Assembly: GCA_965119665.1 (NCBI GenBank)
Contig: OZ221974.1
Span: forward strand, 620,001 to 684,000
DNA from: Dialister sp900541485
GTDB taxonomy: Bacteria > Bacillota > Negativicutes > Veillonellales > Dialisteraceae
DNA: 64,000 nt
Direction of reading: 5' to 3'
The notes under the pieces: generated by a model
Database searches by the model: none
The model's input: the letters and a program-made list of their open reading frames with translations, nothing else
Told to the model about the DNA's origin: nothing
Shown: one piece after another, positions 51,544-61,554 of the stretch
How positions within the stretch are numbered: the stretch's first letter is position 1
How the letters are laid out: every line of letters begins with the position of its first letter
Program-made: the position numbers and the translations under genes

Positions 51544-52185
51544 TTATTCTTCCCTGCATATTTCTTCTTCTATGCGAAGAAGGAGTTCTTCTTTCCCGAA
51601 ACCCGTCAAGGAAGAATAAGGTAGCGGTTTCCTTTCTCCCGGCATAGACTTGCTCAGGAGATTTAAATTTTTATTAAGCTCATTCTTCCCGAGCTTATCG
51701 CATTTTGTTCCTATAATCTGCAAAGACGGTGCTGTCCTTTTCAGCCATTCGCAGGCTTTCATATCGATGGGCAGACCGGGGTGGCGCAAATCGACCAAGA
51801 GTCCCACCATCACAAGGTGAGGTGATTTACGGATATAGTCATCAATGAATGCACCCCAGGAGTCACGGTTTTCCTGACTTGTCTTGGCAAAACCGTATCC
51901 CGGCAAATCGACAAGAAACCAATCCTGCCGCTCTTCCCCGTCTCCGACATCACGGCGTGACTGGATCGAGTAATAATTGATTGTCCTTGTTTTTCCCGGT
52001 TCGCGGCTCACATGGGCAAGCTTACGAACTCCGCACAGCGAATTGATGAGTGATGACTTTCCTACATTGGAACGGCCGATAAAAGCAATTTCTTTTTTAC
52101 CGCCGAAATCCCCGCGCTTCACCGCCGAGCCTGTATAAGCGGCAGAAAATATATGGAATTTTTTTATATCCTTAATTTCGGCCAT
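51544..52185 (-). CDS. engB: Ribosome-biogenesis GTP-binding protein EngB/YsxC
   Basis: GTPase needed for large-subunit assembly. The 213-residue protein has G1 GRSNVGKSS, G3 DLPGYGFAK, G4 TKCDK, and YxxREPGKTRTINYY as switch region (ACKLAHVSREPGKTRTIN-type). It follows lon by 10 nt, as in Bacillus, with AAGGAGA before the ATG. Confidence 0.95.
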   Translation of the reverse strand: MAEIKDIKKFHIFSAAYTGSAVKRGDFGGKKEIAFIGRSNVGKSSLINSLCGVRKLAHVSREPGKTRTINYYSIQSRRDVGDGEERQDWFLVDLPGYGFAKTSQENRDSWGAFIDDYIRKSPHLVMVGLLVDLRHPGLPIDMKACEWLKRTAPSLQIIGTKCDKLGKNELNKNLNLLSKSMPGERKPLPYSSLTGFGKEELLLRIEEEICREE

Positions 52186-52195
52186 TGTATTCTCC

Positions 52196-54535
52196 TTATT
52201 TCAATAAGGCATGTGCCAGAACATCATCGACATTTTTTACATAGATAAAGTGCATTTTATCCCGTACGGATTTCGGAATTTCTTCCATATCCCGCTTATT
52301 CTTTTCGGGAAGCAATATCTGTTTGATACCAAACTGGCTTGCTGCCAGTACTTTTTCTTTAACACCGCCGATAGGAAGTACTTCTCCCGTCAAAGTAATT
52401 TCTCCCGTCATCGCCGTATCGCCTCTGACTTTTCTTCCCGTATAGGCCGAAGCCATGGCAGTCGCCATCGTGATTCCTGCCGACGGTCCGTCTTTCGGCA
52501 CAGCCCCCTCGGGAAGATGGATATGCGTATCCAGAGTTTCATAAAAATTCTCGGTGAGTCCCAGCTCTTTGGCACGGCTTCGGATATAGGTATAGGCCGT
52601 TTCTGCCGATTCTTTCATGACATCTCCGAGCTGTCCCGTCAGAATGAGATTTCCCTTGCCTTTAATGGTGATTGCTTCCGTATCAAGAACTTCACCGCCC
52701 GCCATCGTCCAGGCAAGTCCGTTGACCCGTCCCACATAAGATTTGTGATCCTTGGACAGCGGCAAAAACTTAACCGGTCCAAGATAGGTTTCTATGTTTT
52801 TTACGGAAAGGGGCGGTATGGTTTCATCTTTTAATACAATTTTCTTGCCGGTTTTCCGGCAGAGCGAACCGATTGTCCGTTCCAGTTCACGGACCCCGGC
52901 CTCCCGTGTATAACTTCTGATGATTTTCCGTATAAGTGCATCGGTAAAACGGATATCCTTGTCTTTAAGCCCGTTTCTTTCTTTTTGACGGGGAATCAGA
53001 TATTTCTTGGCAATCTGTACCTTTTCATCATCGGTATAGCCGGACAGTTCAATCAGTTCCATGCGGTCCAAAAGTGCCGGCGGAATAGTGGATACCGTGT
53101 TGGCCGTCGCCACAAAAAATACATGGGATAAATCAAAAGGTATATCAATGTAATTATCATGGAATGTCTTATTCTGCTCCGGATCGAGCGCTTCCAAAAG
53201 TGCCGATGCAGGATCCCCGCGGAAATCAGAGCCGACTTTATCTATTTCATCTAAAAGAATGAGCGGGTTTTTTGTTTTTGCCTGGGCAATGGCGCTGATG
53301 AAACGGCCGGGCATGGAACCGATATAGGTCCGCCGGTGGCCTCTTATTTCCGCCTCATCGTGAATACCGCCCAAAGAAATACGGGCAAACCGTTTTTCCA
53401 GACAATGGGCAATCGACTGAGCAAAACTTGTTTTCCCCACACCGGGAGGCCCGACAAAACAGATAATCGGTGCTTTTGCCTTCGGTGCAAGCACACGGAC
53501 GGCAAGGTATTCAAGAATCCGTTCTTTGATTTTTTCCAGACCGTAATGGTCTTTATCAAGCATAATTTTTGCTTTTTCCAAATCAAGGGAGTCGCGACTC
53601 TCTTTTTTCCAAGGTAAAGAAAATACCCATTCCAAATAGTTGCGGGCCACCGCGGTTTCTGCCATCATCGGCGGCATCGTCGCCAAATGGTTGATTTCCT
53701 TTTCCAGCTTTTTATGAAATTCCTCGGGAATTCCGCTGTTTGCCAACTGCTCTTTATATTCTTCCGCCTCCTGCTCCTGTGACACTTCGTCACCGAGACG
53801 GTCATGGATACTTTTAATTTTCTGACGGAGGTAATAATCCCGCTGCTCTTTTTCCATGCGGGTTCTTACCGATCCTGCAATTTCCGCTTCAAGACGGCCT
53901 ATCTGTATTTCCTCGTCAAGATAGCGCTGCACCATGAGAATACGGTTTTGTACGTCTCCTTCTTCAAGCACAGCCTGTCTTTTGGCGGAAGTAAGAGGAA
54001 TCTGGGTGCAAATGAAATCAGCCATGTACCCCGGTTCTTCCGATGCTTTCATCTGTGCCATCTGGTCATCAGGAATATTTTGTTTCGTATTCTGTATCCA
54101 TTCAAAGAAAGATTTAACCATCGTACGACGGTAAGCCTCTGCACGGAGCGAATCTTCCGGCTCTGTTTCTTTCATATCTTCCACTTCGGCAAAAAGACAG
54201 TCCGTTTCCCTGATAACACGCTGCACAGCGACACGGGAAATCCCTTCCGCCTGTATGCGGATCAGTCCGCCCGGAAGCTGGAGCATCTGCTTCACTTTCA
54301 CGACTGTACCGTAACGGTACAAATCATTTTCTCCCGGTTCTTCAATACTTCCGTTTTTCTGCATAATCATGGCCAGGTATCTTCCGTCCTGGCTGGCTTT
54401 ACGGACAGCCTCAATAGATTCTTTTCTTCCGATATCCAGATTGACCGTCATATGGGGAAATACAATGATATCACGCAAAGCTACTGTCGGTAATGACAGG
54501 CCGCGGGATACCCGGTCTTCAAGAACATCACTCAT
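52196..54535 (-). CDS. lon: ATP-dependent Lon protease
   Basis: Cytosolic AAA+ serine protease. 779 residues: N-terminal substrate domain beginning LSLPTVALRDIIVFPHMTVN, Walker A GPPGVGKTS, Walker B LILLDEIDKVG, and the Ser-Lys dyad in PKDGPSAGITMATA and GGVKEKVLAA. Start at 54535 (MSDVLEDR) has GGAGG upstream; 13 more codons are in frame but cross that site. Confidence 0.96.
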   Translation of the reverse strand: MSDVLEDRVSRGLSLPTVALRDIIVFPHMTVNLDIGRKESIEAVRKASQDGRYLAMIMQKNGSIEEPGENDLYRYGTVVKVKQMLQLPGGLIRIQAEGISRVAVQRVIRETDCLFAEVEDMKETEPEDSLRAEAYRRTMVKSFFEWIQNTKQNIPDDQMAQMKASEEPGYMADFICTQIPLTSAKRQAVLEEGDVQNRILMVQRYLDEEIQIGRLEAEIAGSVRTRMEKEQRDYYLRQKIKSIHDRLGDEVSQEQEAEEYKEQLANSGIPEEFHKKLEKEINHLATMPPMMAETAVARNYLEWVFSLPWKKESRDSLDLEKAKIMLDKDHYGLEKIKERILEYLAVRVLAPKAKAPIICFVGPPGVGKTSFAQSIAHCLEKRFARISLGGIHDEAEIRGHRRTYIGSMPGRFISAIAQAKTKNPLILLDEIDKVGSDFRGDPASALLEALDPEQNKTFHDNYIDIPFDLSHVFFVATANTVSTIPPALLDRMELIELSGYTDDEKVQIAKKYLIPRQKERNGLKDKDIRFTDALIRKIIRSYTREAGVRELERTIGSLCRKTGKKIVLKDETIPPLSVKNIETYLGPVKFLPLSKDHKSYVGRVNGLAWTMAGGEVLDTEAITIKGKGNLILTGQLGDVMKESAETAYTYIRSRAKELGLTENFYETLDTHIHLPEGAVPKDGPSAGITMATAMASAYTGRKVRGDTAMTGEITLTGEVLPIGGVKEKVLAASQFGIKQILLPEKNKRDMEEIPKSVRDKMHFIYVKNVDDVLAHALLK

Positions 54536-54714
54536 ATATAAACCTCCATATATGGTTTTTATACTACTTATCAATATTTCCGGTCCGCTTAAAAACGGAC
54601 GTCCCGATAAGAAACATTTCCTATTATTGTAACATACCGGAATGCGTTCTGTTTATCAGTTCGCATTTTTTCGATTTAACTATTATATCACAAAAAGAAT
54701 CTTTCTATTTCCCA

Positions 54715-54748
54715 CACAAAAAAGCACCCTTTAAGGTGCTTTTCTTTT
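54715..54748 (-). terminator. Terminator overlapping the clpX stop codon
   Basis: Stem AAAAGCACC / AGGTGCTTTT with the clpX TAA in or next to the loop, then a T-rich run. It separates clpX from lon. Confidence 0.8.
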
Positions 54749-55990
54749 ACTGCTTTTTTGTTTTTTTCTTTTCAGTACCGGCTGTGTTCCGTTTAAGATA
54801 TTATCTTCCGTAACGGTACAGGATTCCACATCTTTCATTCCCGGAATCTCATACATCACTTTTGTCATAATTTTTTCGATAATAGCTCTTAAACCGCGGG
54901 CGCCTGTATTTCTTTCGATAGCCTTCTTTGCAATGGCATGAACGGCGGCATCTTCAAAAATCAATTCCACGTGATCCATACCGAGAAGTTTCTGGTACTG
55001 GCGGATCAGTGCATTTTTCGGCTCCGATAAGATACGGACCAAAGCGTCTTCATTCAAGGGATGAAGGGCCACAATGACAGGAAGACGGCCGATAAATTCA
55101 GGGATAAGTCCGAACTTCAACAAATCTTCGGGCTGTACTTCTTCCAAAATTTTTGCCACATCTTTTTCTTCCGATTTTTTAATATCCGCACCAAATCCGA
55201 TGGTACTCTTTGTAGTACGCCGGGCGATAACTTTATCGACACCGGCAAAAGCTCCGCCGCAAATGAAAAGAATATTGGACGTATTAATCTGGAGCATTTC
55301 CTGATTGGGATGTTTCCGTCCTCCCTGGGGCGGTACACTGGCTACCGTTCCTTCCAGAATTTTCAGTAAAGCCTGCTGCACACCCTCGCCGGATACGTCA
55401 CGGGTAATGGACGGATTTTCCGATTTTTTTGCAATCTTGTCGATTTCGTCAATATAGACAATTCCCCGTTCCGCTCTTTCAAGGTCATAATCGGCAGCCT
55501 GAATCAGGCGGAGTAAAATATTCTCTACATCCTCGCCTACATAACCGGCCTCCGTCAAGGTCGTCGCATCGGAAATAGCAAAGGGAACATCGAGAAAACG
55601 GGCCAGTGTTTGGGCAAGAAGTGTTTTTCCGCTCCCTGTCGGTCCGAGCATAATGATATTTGATTTCTGTAATTCTACATCATCTTCATCGCTCTCGTAC
55701 TGAATCCGCTTGTAGTGGTTGTATACCGCTACCGACAGTGCCACCTTGGCTTCGTCTTGTTCTATGACATACTGGTCTATATATTCTTTGATTTCCTCCG
55801 GAGTGGGAAGTTCGAAATGCGGTACCGACTTCTTTTTCTGCTGCCGCGTTTCCTCTGTCAGAATATTTTGGCAGACCTCTATACACTCATTGCAGATGTA
55901 GACCCCCGGTCCTGCAATCAACTTTTCCACCTCTTCGCCGGACCGTCCGCAAAAGCTGCAAACTGCCGACTTGTCATCTTTATTGTTCAA
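54731..55990 (-). CDS. clpX: ATP-dependent Clp protease ATP-binding subunit ClpX
   Basis: Unfoldase that feeds substrates to ClpP. 419 residues: N-terminal zinc finger CSFCG...CNECIE, Walker A GPTGSGKT, pore motif YVGEDV, sensor region and the ClpP-docking loop STIGFGADI. The start is TTG at 55990 with AAGGAGG four bases upstream; no ATG nearby is in frame with the zinc finger. It follows clpP by 9 nt. Confidence 0.96.
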   Translation of the reverse strand: MNNKDDKSAVCSFCGRSGEEVEKLIAGPGVYICNECIEVCQNILTEETRQQKKKSVPHFELPTPEEIKEYIDQYVIEQDEAKVALSVAVYNHYKRIQYESDEDDVELQKSNIIMLGPTGSGKTLLAQTLARFLDVPFAISDATTLTEAGYVGEDVENILLRLIQAADYDLERAERGIVYIDEIDKIAKKSENPSITRDVSGEGVQQALLKILEGTVASVPPQGGRKHPNQEMLQINTSNILFICGGAFAGVDKVIARRTTKSTIGFGADIKKSEEKDVAKILEEVQPEDLLKFGLIPEFIGRLPVIVALHPLNEDALVRILSEPKNALIRQYQKLLGMDHVELIFEDAAVHAIAKKAIERNTGARGLRAIIEKIMTKVMYEIPGMKDVESCTVTEDNILNGTQPVLKRKKQKSSKRKAP

Positions 55991-55999
55991 GGGTCCTCC

Positions 56000-56605
56000 T
56001 TATTTTTTCTCTATCTCCCGGAGTTCGTTTCTGGTGAGAATTTTATCAATAATTCCATATTTCAGTGCCATTTCTGCAGTCATGAAGTTATCTCTTTCCG
56101 TATCCTGCATGACTGTTTCCAGCAACTGTCCGCTGTGGCTTGCAATAATTCCGTTCAGTTCTTTTCTGAGACGGATAATTTCTTTCGCATGAATTTCAAT
56201 ATCCGTCGCCTGTCCCTGGGCTCCGCCGAGAGGCTGGTGAATCATGATGCTCGAATGAGGCAGGGCATAGCGTTTCCCTTTCGCCCCCGATGTCAGAAGC
56301 ACTGCCGCCATAGAAGCACAGGAACCGATACAAATCGTCGATACTTCCGGACGAATATACTGCATCGTATCATAAATGGCAAGACCGGCCGTAACAACGC
56401 CTCCCGGGCTATTGATGTAAAAATGGATATCCTTATCCGGATCTTCCGCTTCCAGGAAAAGAAGTTGGGCAATAATGACATTGGCCGTGTGGTCATCTAC
56501 AGGACCGTCAAGAAATATAATTCTGTCTTTTAATAAACGGGAATAAATATCATAAGATCTTTCTCCGTGGGAAGTCTGTTCGACTACAATCGGTACATAG
56601 GACAT
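56000..56605 (-). CDS. clpP: ATP-dependent Clp protease proteolytic subunit
   Basis: Barrel protease partner of ClpX. 201 residues with catalytic Ser in IGSCASMAAVLLTSGAKGKR and His in PHSSIMIHQPLGG, and the N-terminal SYVPIVVEQTSHGERSYDIY for chaperone contact. GAAAGGGTG precedes the ATG. It is separated from tig by a terminator-like hairpin. Confidence 0.96.
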   Translation of the reverse strand: MSYVPIVVEQTSHGERSYDIYSRLLKDRIIFLDGPVDDHTANVIIAQLLFLEAEDPDKDIHFYINSPGGVVTAGLAIYDTMQYIRPEVSTICIGSCASMAAVLLTSGAKGKRYALPHSSIMIHQPLGGAQGQATDIEIHAKEIIRLRKELNGIIASHSGQLLETVMQDTERDNFMTAEMALKYGIIDKILTRNELREIEKK

Positions 56606-56675
56606 AGTAGCACCCTTTCTTTCAACTAAAATCTATTTTCTAATTGTATCATAATATAACGTTTGGGAAAAGAAC

Positions 56676-56712
56676 AGAAAGAGGCATCGGAAATATCCGC
56701 GCCTCTTTTACT
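56676..56712 (-). terminator. Terminator of tig
   Basis: Stem AAAGAGGC / GCCTCTTT with an inner CGGA-TCCG-type pairing and T-rich run on the minus strand. Confidence 0.75.
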
Positions 56713-56763
56713 CTGTAAATATTTTCACAACTATGAAATTACAGTCCCTGTCTTTTTACAGGA

Positions 56764-58254
56764 TTATTTGCCTGCTTCTGCCGCTTCAATAGTAGCAATG
56801 ATGTCTGCCTTTTTGGCACGGGAATCAAGAGCGATTCCTTTTTCTTCCGCATAAGCCTTTAATTCTTTCACAGTCATGGAAGACCATTCGGTTTTAGCTT
56901 CTTTTTTTACTTCCTTCTTGGCTTCCTTTGCAGGAGCTTTTTCTTTCTTTTCTTCTTTTTCTTCTTCTCTGACCGCAGCACCGTAGATGAAAGCAGCCGC
57001 TTTCTTGCGGAGTACCGATGTGTAAAGCATATTAATGCGGTTTTCTTCTTTAATAATCTTTACCACATCTTTCGGGTCTGCATTAAACTGGCGGGACATG
57101 CTCATGATTTCCATATTCAGGTCCTGGTTATTGACTTCCAGTTTTTCTTTCTCGGCAATAGCTCCGAGAATCAGTCCTTCACGAACCTGTTCTTCTGCCA
57201 TCTGGTCATAGCTCTGGCGGAAATCTTCTTCCGTCTTGCCGATATTTTTCAGATAATCTTCAAATTTCATGTCCTGCGCATCAAGATTCAGCTTTACTTC
57301 CTGAACGATTTCATCAATGCGCTGATCAATCATTTCCTTCGGAATATCTACTTCGGAATTCTTGACAGCCTGCTGAACAAGCGCGCGGTTGTAAGCATCT
57401 TCTGCCTGCTGAATAGCCTGGAGCTGCATTTGCTGTTTGAGGCTCGATTTCAATTCTTCCAGTGTTTCATAACGGCTGACGGATTTTGCAAAAGCATCGT
57501 CAATCACCGGAACCGTTTTACGTTTTACATCATTGATATGTACAGAGAATTCGGATGCTTTCCCTGCCAGAGCTTCTACGCCGTAGTTTTCGGGGAAAGA
57601 AACCTTGACTGTCACATCATCGCCTGCTTTATGTCCTTCCAGCTGGTCTTCAAATCCGGGGATAAAGCTGTGAGAGCCGATTTCGAGGGGATACGTTTTC
57701 CCTTCTCCGCCTTCAAATGCTTTTCCGTCTACATATCCTTTGAAGTCGATGACTGCAATGTCGCCTTTTTTGAGGACAGCACCGTCTTCCGCTTTTTCCA
57801 GTCTTGCATTTTGCTGGGCTGCCTGTGTAATCTGTGCCATCACCTGTTCATCGGTGATTTCGGGATTTACATGACGGGCGGAAAGGCCTTTATATTCGCC
57901 GAGCTTAACTTCCGGCTGTTTAACAAAGGTGGCAGTAAAAGCAGCGCCCTCTTCTTCAGAGAAACGGTCCTGCTTGATTTCAGGAGTGGTTACGGGAATA
58001 AGCTTTTCCTGAGCAAGGGCATCATTCAATGCCTGATTGATAACGATATCCTGTGCTTCACCGGAAACAGCATCCTTACCGAAATGCATTTCAAGAATAC
58101 GGCGGCTTGCTTTTCCTTTGCGGAAACCGGGAATTCTCACCTGGTTAGCAATACGGGAAACAGCCTGTTTAAAGCCTTTAACCACAACTTCAGCCGGTAC
58201 TTCAATCGTAAGCTGTACCTTGTGCTGATCCAACGCCTCTGTTTTTACGTTCAT
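56764..58254 (-). CDS. tig: Trigger factor with C-terminal SAP/Rho-N-like extension
   Basis: Ribosome-bound chaperone and prolyl isomerase. 496 residues, about 65 longer than usual. The ribosome-binding loop GFRKGKASR (about 42-50), the FKBP-like domain (about 160-245, DIAVIDFKGYVDGKAFEGG) and helical arms are normal. After about residue 430 a Lys/Glu/Ala linker (EEKEEKKEKAPAKEAKKE) leads to TVKELKAYAEEKGIALDS and KKADIIATIEAA, the pattern of a SAP or Rho-N-terminal nucleic-acid-binding helix pair. The frame is continuous and in-frame, so it is a true extension. Confidence 0.93.
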   Translation of the reverse strand: MNVKTEALDQHKVQLTIEVPAEVVVKGFKQAVSRIANQVRIPGFRKGKASRRILEMHFGKDAVSGEAQDIVINQALNDALAQEKLIPVTTPEIKQDRFSEEEGAAFTATFVKQPEVKLGEYKGLSARHVNPEITDEQVMAQITQAAQQNARLEKAEDGAVLKKGDIAVIDFKGYVDGKAFEGGEGKTYPLEIGSHSFIPGFEDQLEGHKAGDDVTVKVSFPENYGVEALAGKASEFSVHINDVKRKTVPVIDDAFAKSVSRYETLEELKSSLKQQMQLQAIQQAEDAYNRALVQQAVKNSEVDIPKEMIDQRIDEIVQEVKLNLDAQDMKFEDYLKNIGKTEEDFRQSYDQMAEEQVREGLILGAIAEKEKLEVNNQDLNMEIMSMSRQFNADPKDVVKIIKEENRINMLYTSVLRKKAAAFIYGAAVREEEKEEKKEKAPAKEAKKEVKKEAKTEWSSMTVKELKAYAEEKGIALDSRAKKADIIATIEAAEAGK

Positions 58255-58415
58255 AAAAAATAATCCTCCCTTAAACCGGTAATCCCGGTCAAATGATACC
58301 GATTTTTATAAGTATATAAATCGCAAGATATATTATACTACAGGTTTTAATAAATCACAAATCATAAAATTTCTTTAATTTGTCATTTTATTTTTCTTTA
58401 TTTTATCTTTTTTTG

Positions 58416-59276
58416 TCAGCGTAACTTTTTTACCCGGCCGCCCTGTACTTCCTGGACATCAAAAATGGAGAGAAATGCATTTTCATCAATTTCATAAACC
58501 ACATTTTTCATCTTTGTCACTTCCAGACGGGAAATGACGGTATAAAGTACATCTTTATCATCATTCAGGAAACCTCCCCGCCCGCGGAGTTTGGTGACCG
58601 AATGGTGCATGTCATGGAGAATCGCATGTGTCACTTCATCATATTTTGTGGTAACAATGAATACCCCTTTCGATGAATCGAGGCCTGTAGAAACGGCATC
58701 CATCATGCGGGAACAAATAAAGTAGGTAATAAGGGAGTACATGGCACTGTTCCAGTTGAAAACAAATCCTGCACTTCCCAGAATAAACAAATTGAAGAAC
58801 AACACGATTTCACCGATGGAAAAGGCAGAGCGGCGATCGAAATAAATGGCCACAATTTCCGTACCGTCAAGAGAACCGCCGCTTTTAATGACCAGTCCAA
58901 TACCAAGTCCGATCAGAATTCCCCCGAAAATCGTAGAGAGAAAAGGATCGGTGGTAACCGGCTCCATCTGTTCGAAAATATGACTCCAGAAGGATAATAC
59001 CAAAATCGCAAACATGGAACATGCTGCCAGCCGTTTTCCGAGTTGGCGGTAGCCTAAAATAAAAAACGGAATATTTAAAACCACGATAAGAACGCTGAAC
59101 GGAATCCCGAAAAGCTCTGAAAGAAGCAAAGAAATACCGGTCACGCCGCCGTCGATGATATTATTGGGCACTAAAAATAAATTCAGCCCGAAAGAATAAA
59201 TCATGGACCCGATTAAAAGACCTACCATCAGTTTCAATTCATGGAGTACGTCGATTTTACGACCGAAGATAACCAA
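58416..59276 (-). CDS. YitT family membrane protein (DUF2179)
   Basis: A 286-residue protein with five to six membrane segments (SMIYSFGLNLFLVPNNIIDGG at the start) and a C-terminal cytosolic DUF2179 domain (SSKGVFIVTTKYDEVTHAIL, LRGRGGFLNDDKDVLYTVI). Function of the family is unclear. The open frame runs 27 codons further into the tRNA-Ser gene; I chose TTG at 59276, which has GAGGAG upstream, because the longer start would translate the tRNA and its terminator. Confidence 0.85.
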   Translation of the reverse strand: MVIFGRKIDVLHELKLMVGLLIGSMIYSFGLNLFLVPNNIIDGGVTGISLLLSELFGIPFSVLIVVLNIPFFILGYRQLGKRLAACSMFAILVLSFWSHIFEQMEPVTTDPFLSTIFGGILIGLGIGLVIKSGGSLDGTEIVAIYFDRRSAFSIGEIVLFFNLFILGSAGFVFNWNSAMYSLITYFICSRMMDAVSTGLDSSKGVFIVTTKYDEVTHAILHDMHHSVTKLRGRGGFLNDDKDVLYTVISRLEVTKMKNVVYEIDENAFLSIFDVQEVQGGRVKKLR

Positions 59277-59292
59277 AATATCTCCTCTTTCC

Positions 59293-59326
59293 GTATAAAA
59301 AAAGGCCGCAGCAGAAACTGCGGCAT
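59293..59326 (-). terminator. Terminator after tRNA-Ser
   Basis: Minus-strand stem GCCGCAG / CTGCGGC with a 6-nt loop and CTTTTTTT, between the tRNA and the yitT start. Confidence 0.88.
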
Positions 59327-59329
59327 ATA

Positions 59330-59419
59330 TGGCGGAAGGGATGGGATTCGAACCCATGAACCCCTCACGAGGTTAACGGTTTTCAAGACCGCCTCCTTCA
59401 ACCGCTCGGACACCCTTCC
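59330..59419 (-). tRNA. tRNA-Ser (anticodon TGA)
   Basis: Acceptor stem GGAAGGG / CCCTTCC, discriminator G and encoded CCA (59332-59330). Anticodon loop CTTGAAA gives TGA. Long variable arm (TAACCTCGTGAGGG region) as in class II tRNAs. T-loop TTCGAAT with perfect stem. 90 nt with CCA. Confidence 0.97.
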
Positions 59420-59594
59420 ATAACGTTACTTATTTTAACGAAAGTTCAATCCCTTGTCAATGAGAACGATTTTATTCATTTTTATTTTCGTATATATGAA
59501 TGATTTTTATTAGCCGTTCTGAAAATTCCGTTGTATACTAATTGTATATTCATAATTTCAATACATTTTTTTATTTTCAAAGAAAGTGAATTAT

Positions 59595-60563
59595 ATGGCT
59601 TTACTTCAAATTTTATGGAATGATATTTTACCTCTTCTTATTTTTATAGCCGCCGGTTGGTTTTTAGACAGCCGTTTCAAATTGGATTTAAATACTTATA
59701 CAAAATTAACGACCCGGGCCGTGCTACCGGTTTTTATTTTTTACAGTATTTACTGCTATGTACCCGATACATCAACGACACTTTTGATTCCTGCCGCCCT
59801 GGCTTTATTTTTACTAAACGGCGCCGCCTCATTTTTCTCGGCAAAGCTGCTCGGATTTACGGGAAATAACGCCCGTATTTTTCAAGCACTCTCTTCTTTT
59901 TCCAATGCGGGACAAATCGGGATTGCTCTCATTCTTATGATTTTTTCCCACGCTCCTTATCTTTCCGGAAAAGAAACGCCTTTTCTCGATGAAGCACGGA
60001 GTACCATGATTATTTTGCTGATTCTAATGAATATCGCCGTCAATATTTTCGGTGCTTCTCTTTTAGGTGTAAAGGAATTTTCTTTTTCCCGGCTCATGAA
60101 ATTTATGATGGCCATGCCTGCCCTGTATGCCGTTATCGCCGCTTTACTGGTCAAGGTCACCGGCGTTTCACTGGAATCTACTTTCCTTTGGCCCGTCTTA
60201 TCCCACTTTACAGGCGCTTTCATTATTCTCGTTACCATTACGACCGGTGCCCAGCTTCACCGCTCACCGGCAGGACGTCCCGGACTTCTCACCCTGACGT
60301 CTCTTTTCCACCGTCTTATTCTTTCCCCTGTTTTTGCATTTCTTATCATCAAGACGGCCGGTATCTTTACCCCTGTCACTGCCCAGGTGTTTTTCATTTT
60401 TTCTGCCATTCCCGCCTCTGTCACCCTCGTCCTTTTTGCCGCGGACTATGATATTTCCCCCGGACTTGTGGCACGGAGTGTTTTGTACAGCTCGGCGGCC
60501 GGTATATTTACAATGGTCTGTATCATACAACTTGCGCAGTATCTCTTTCCGGCGGGGGTGTAA
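59595..60563 (+). CDS. AEC family transporter, copy 1
   Basis: A 322-residue membrane carrier of the auxin efflux carrier family with about 10 segments in two inverted halves. WNDILPLLIFIAAGWFLDSRF and SSFSNAGQIGIALILMIF (conserved N-A-G-x-x-G) are typical. Substrates in bacteria are usually malate or other organic acids. ATG at 59595 aligns with the start of the neighbouring paralogue; a GTG three codons earlier is also possible. The ribosome-binding site is weak. Confidence 0.88.
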   Translation: MALLQILWNDILPLLIFIAAGWFLDSRFKLDLNTYTKLTTRAVLPVFIFYSIYCYVPDTSTTLLIPAALALFLLNGAASFFSAKLLGFTGNNARIFQALSSFSNAGQIGIALILMIFSHAPYLSGKETPFLDEARSTMIILLILMNIAVNIFGASLLGVKEFSFSRLMKFMMAMPALYAVIAALLVKVTGVSLESTFLWPVLSHFTGAFIILVTITTGAQLHRSPAGRPGLLTLTSLFHRLILSPVFAFLIIKTAGIFTPVTAQVFFIFSAIPASVTLVLFAADYDISPGLVARSVLYSSAAGIFTMVCIIQLAQYLFPAGV

Positions 60564-60565
60564 CT

Positions 60566-61540
60566 ATGGCATTTTTACAGATTATCACAGATAATATTCT
60601 TCCTCTTCTCGTTTTTGTCGCCATCGGTTACCTGATGGATAAGAAATATCATCTCGATGTCGGCTCTCTGACGAAACTCACTTTTTATATTATTTTGCCG
60701 TGCTTTATTTTTTACAGTATCAATATCGCAGATATCGATTTCCGTCTTTTCCATGTATTTCTCATTGCTCTCGCTCTCATGGCGGCTTTAGGTATCATCG
60801 GCACCGTCATTGCAAAAGTCCTCGGCTGGGACCCTTCAAAACGGGAAGCTTTTAAAAACGGTACCATGTTTTCCAATGCAGGAAATATCGGAATTGCCGT
60901 GACCGCCCTCGTATTTTCAAACCCGCCTTACGGACACGGCACGGTGACGCCTTATCTCGCAGAAGCCGCCGCCGTCAGCACCATTGTGCTTGTGCAGATG
61001 AATATGTTTTTAAACACCTTGGGACTGTACCAGGCAGGAAAAGGCAGCCTCTCTCCCCATGACGCCCTCATGGTTGTTGCCCATATGCCCGTCATTTATA
61101 CACTGACTGTCGCTTTCACCGTCAAATACTTCGGTTGGAATATTTCAGATACTTTGATATGGCCCGTTCTTGTCAACTGCTCTTCCGGCTTTATTGCTAT
61201 CGTCATGATGGCACTGGGTATGCAGATACACCGCTCAACCATTTCATTCAGTGACCCCGCTTCCTGGCTTGCCTGCTTCGTCCGGCTTATTGTCGCTCCT
61301 CTTTGTGCCTGGATTCTCCTCCGTCTCTGGGCAGTTTCGGGCGCCCCTTTCTCTCCCGTCGCCGCACAGACAATTTTCATCATGTCCTCCGTCCCCGCGC
61401 CGGTCAATTCCGTTCTCTACGCCGTAGAATTTCATAACCATGAAAACCTCGCTACGGAAATCGTTATGATGACCACCTTCCTTTCCTGTATCACCATGAC
61501 GGGCGTGATTTTCCTCGCCAGAATTCTATTCCCTGTCTGA
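60566..61540 (+). CDS. AEC family transporter, copy 2
   Basis: A 324-residue paralogue of the preceding gene, starting three bases after its stop. ITDNILPLLVFVAIGYLMDKKY, GTMFSNAGNIGIAVTALVFS and LGMQIHRST mirror copy 1, so the pair arose by tandem duplication and then diverged strongly. A heteromeric carrier or two organic-acid carriers are both possible. GGCGGGGGTG stands before the ATG. Confidence 0.88.
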   Translation: MAFLQIITDNILPLLVFVAIGYLMDKKYHLDVGSLTKLTFYIILPCFIFYSINIADIDFRLFHVFLIALALMAALGIIGTVIAKVLGWDPSKREAFKNGTMFSNAGNIGIAVTALVFSNPPYGHGTVTPYLAEAAAVSTIVLVQMNMFLNTLGLYQAGKGSLSPHDALMVVAHMPVIYTLTVAFTVKYFGWNISDTLIWPVLVNCSSGFIAIVMMALGMQIHRSTISFSDPASWLACFVRLIVAPLCAWILLRLWAVSGAPFSPVAAQTIFIMSSVPAPVNSVLYAVEFHNHENLATEIVMMTTFLSCITMTGVIFLARILFPV

Positions 61541-61554
61541 TTCATTTTTGCAAA

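Noticed and set aside
59277..59357. N-terminal 27 codons of the longest yitT frame
   Set aside because: They translate tRNA-Ser and its terminator; a TTG with GAGGAG upstream gives the normal family N-terminus.
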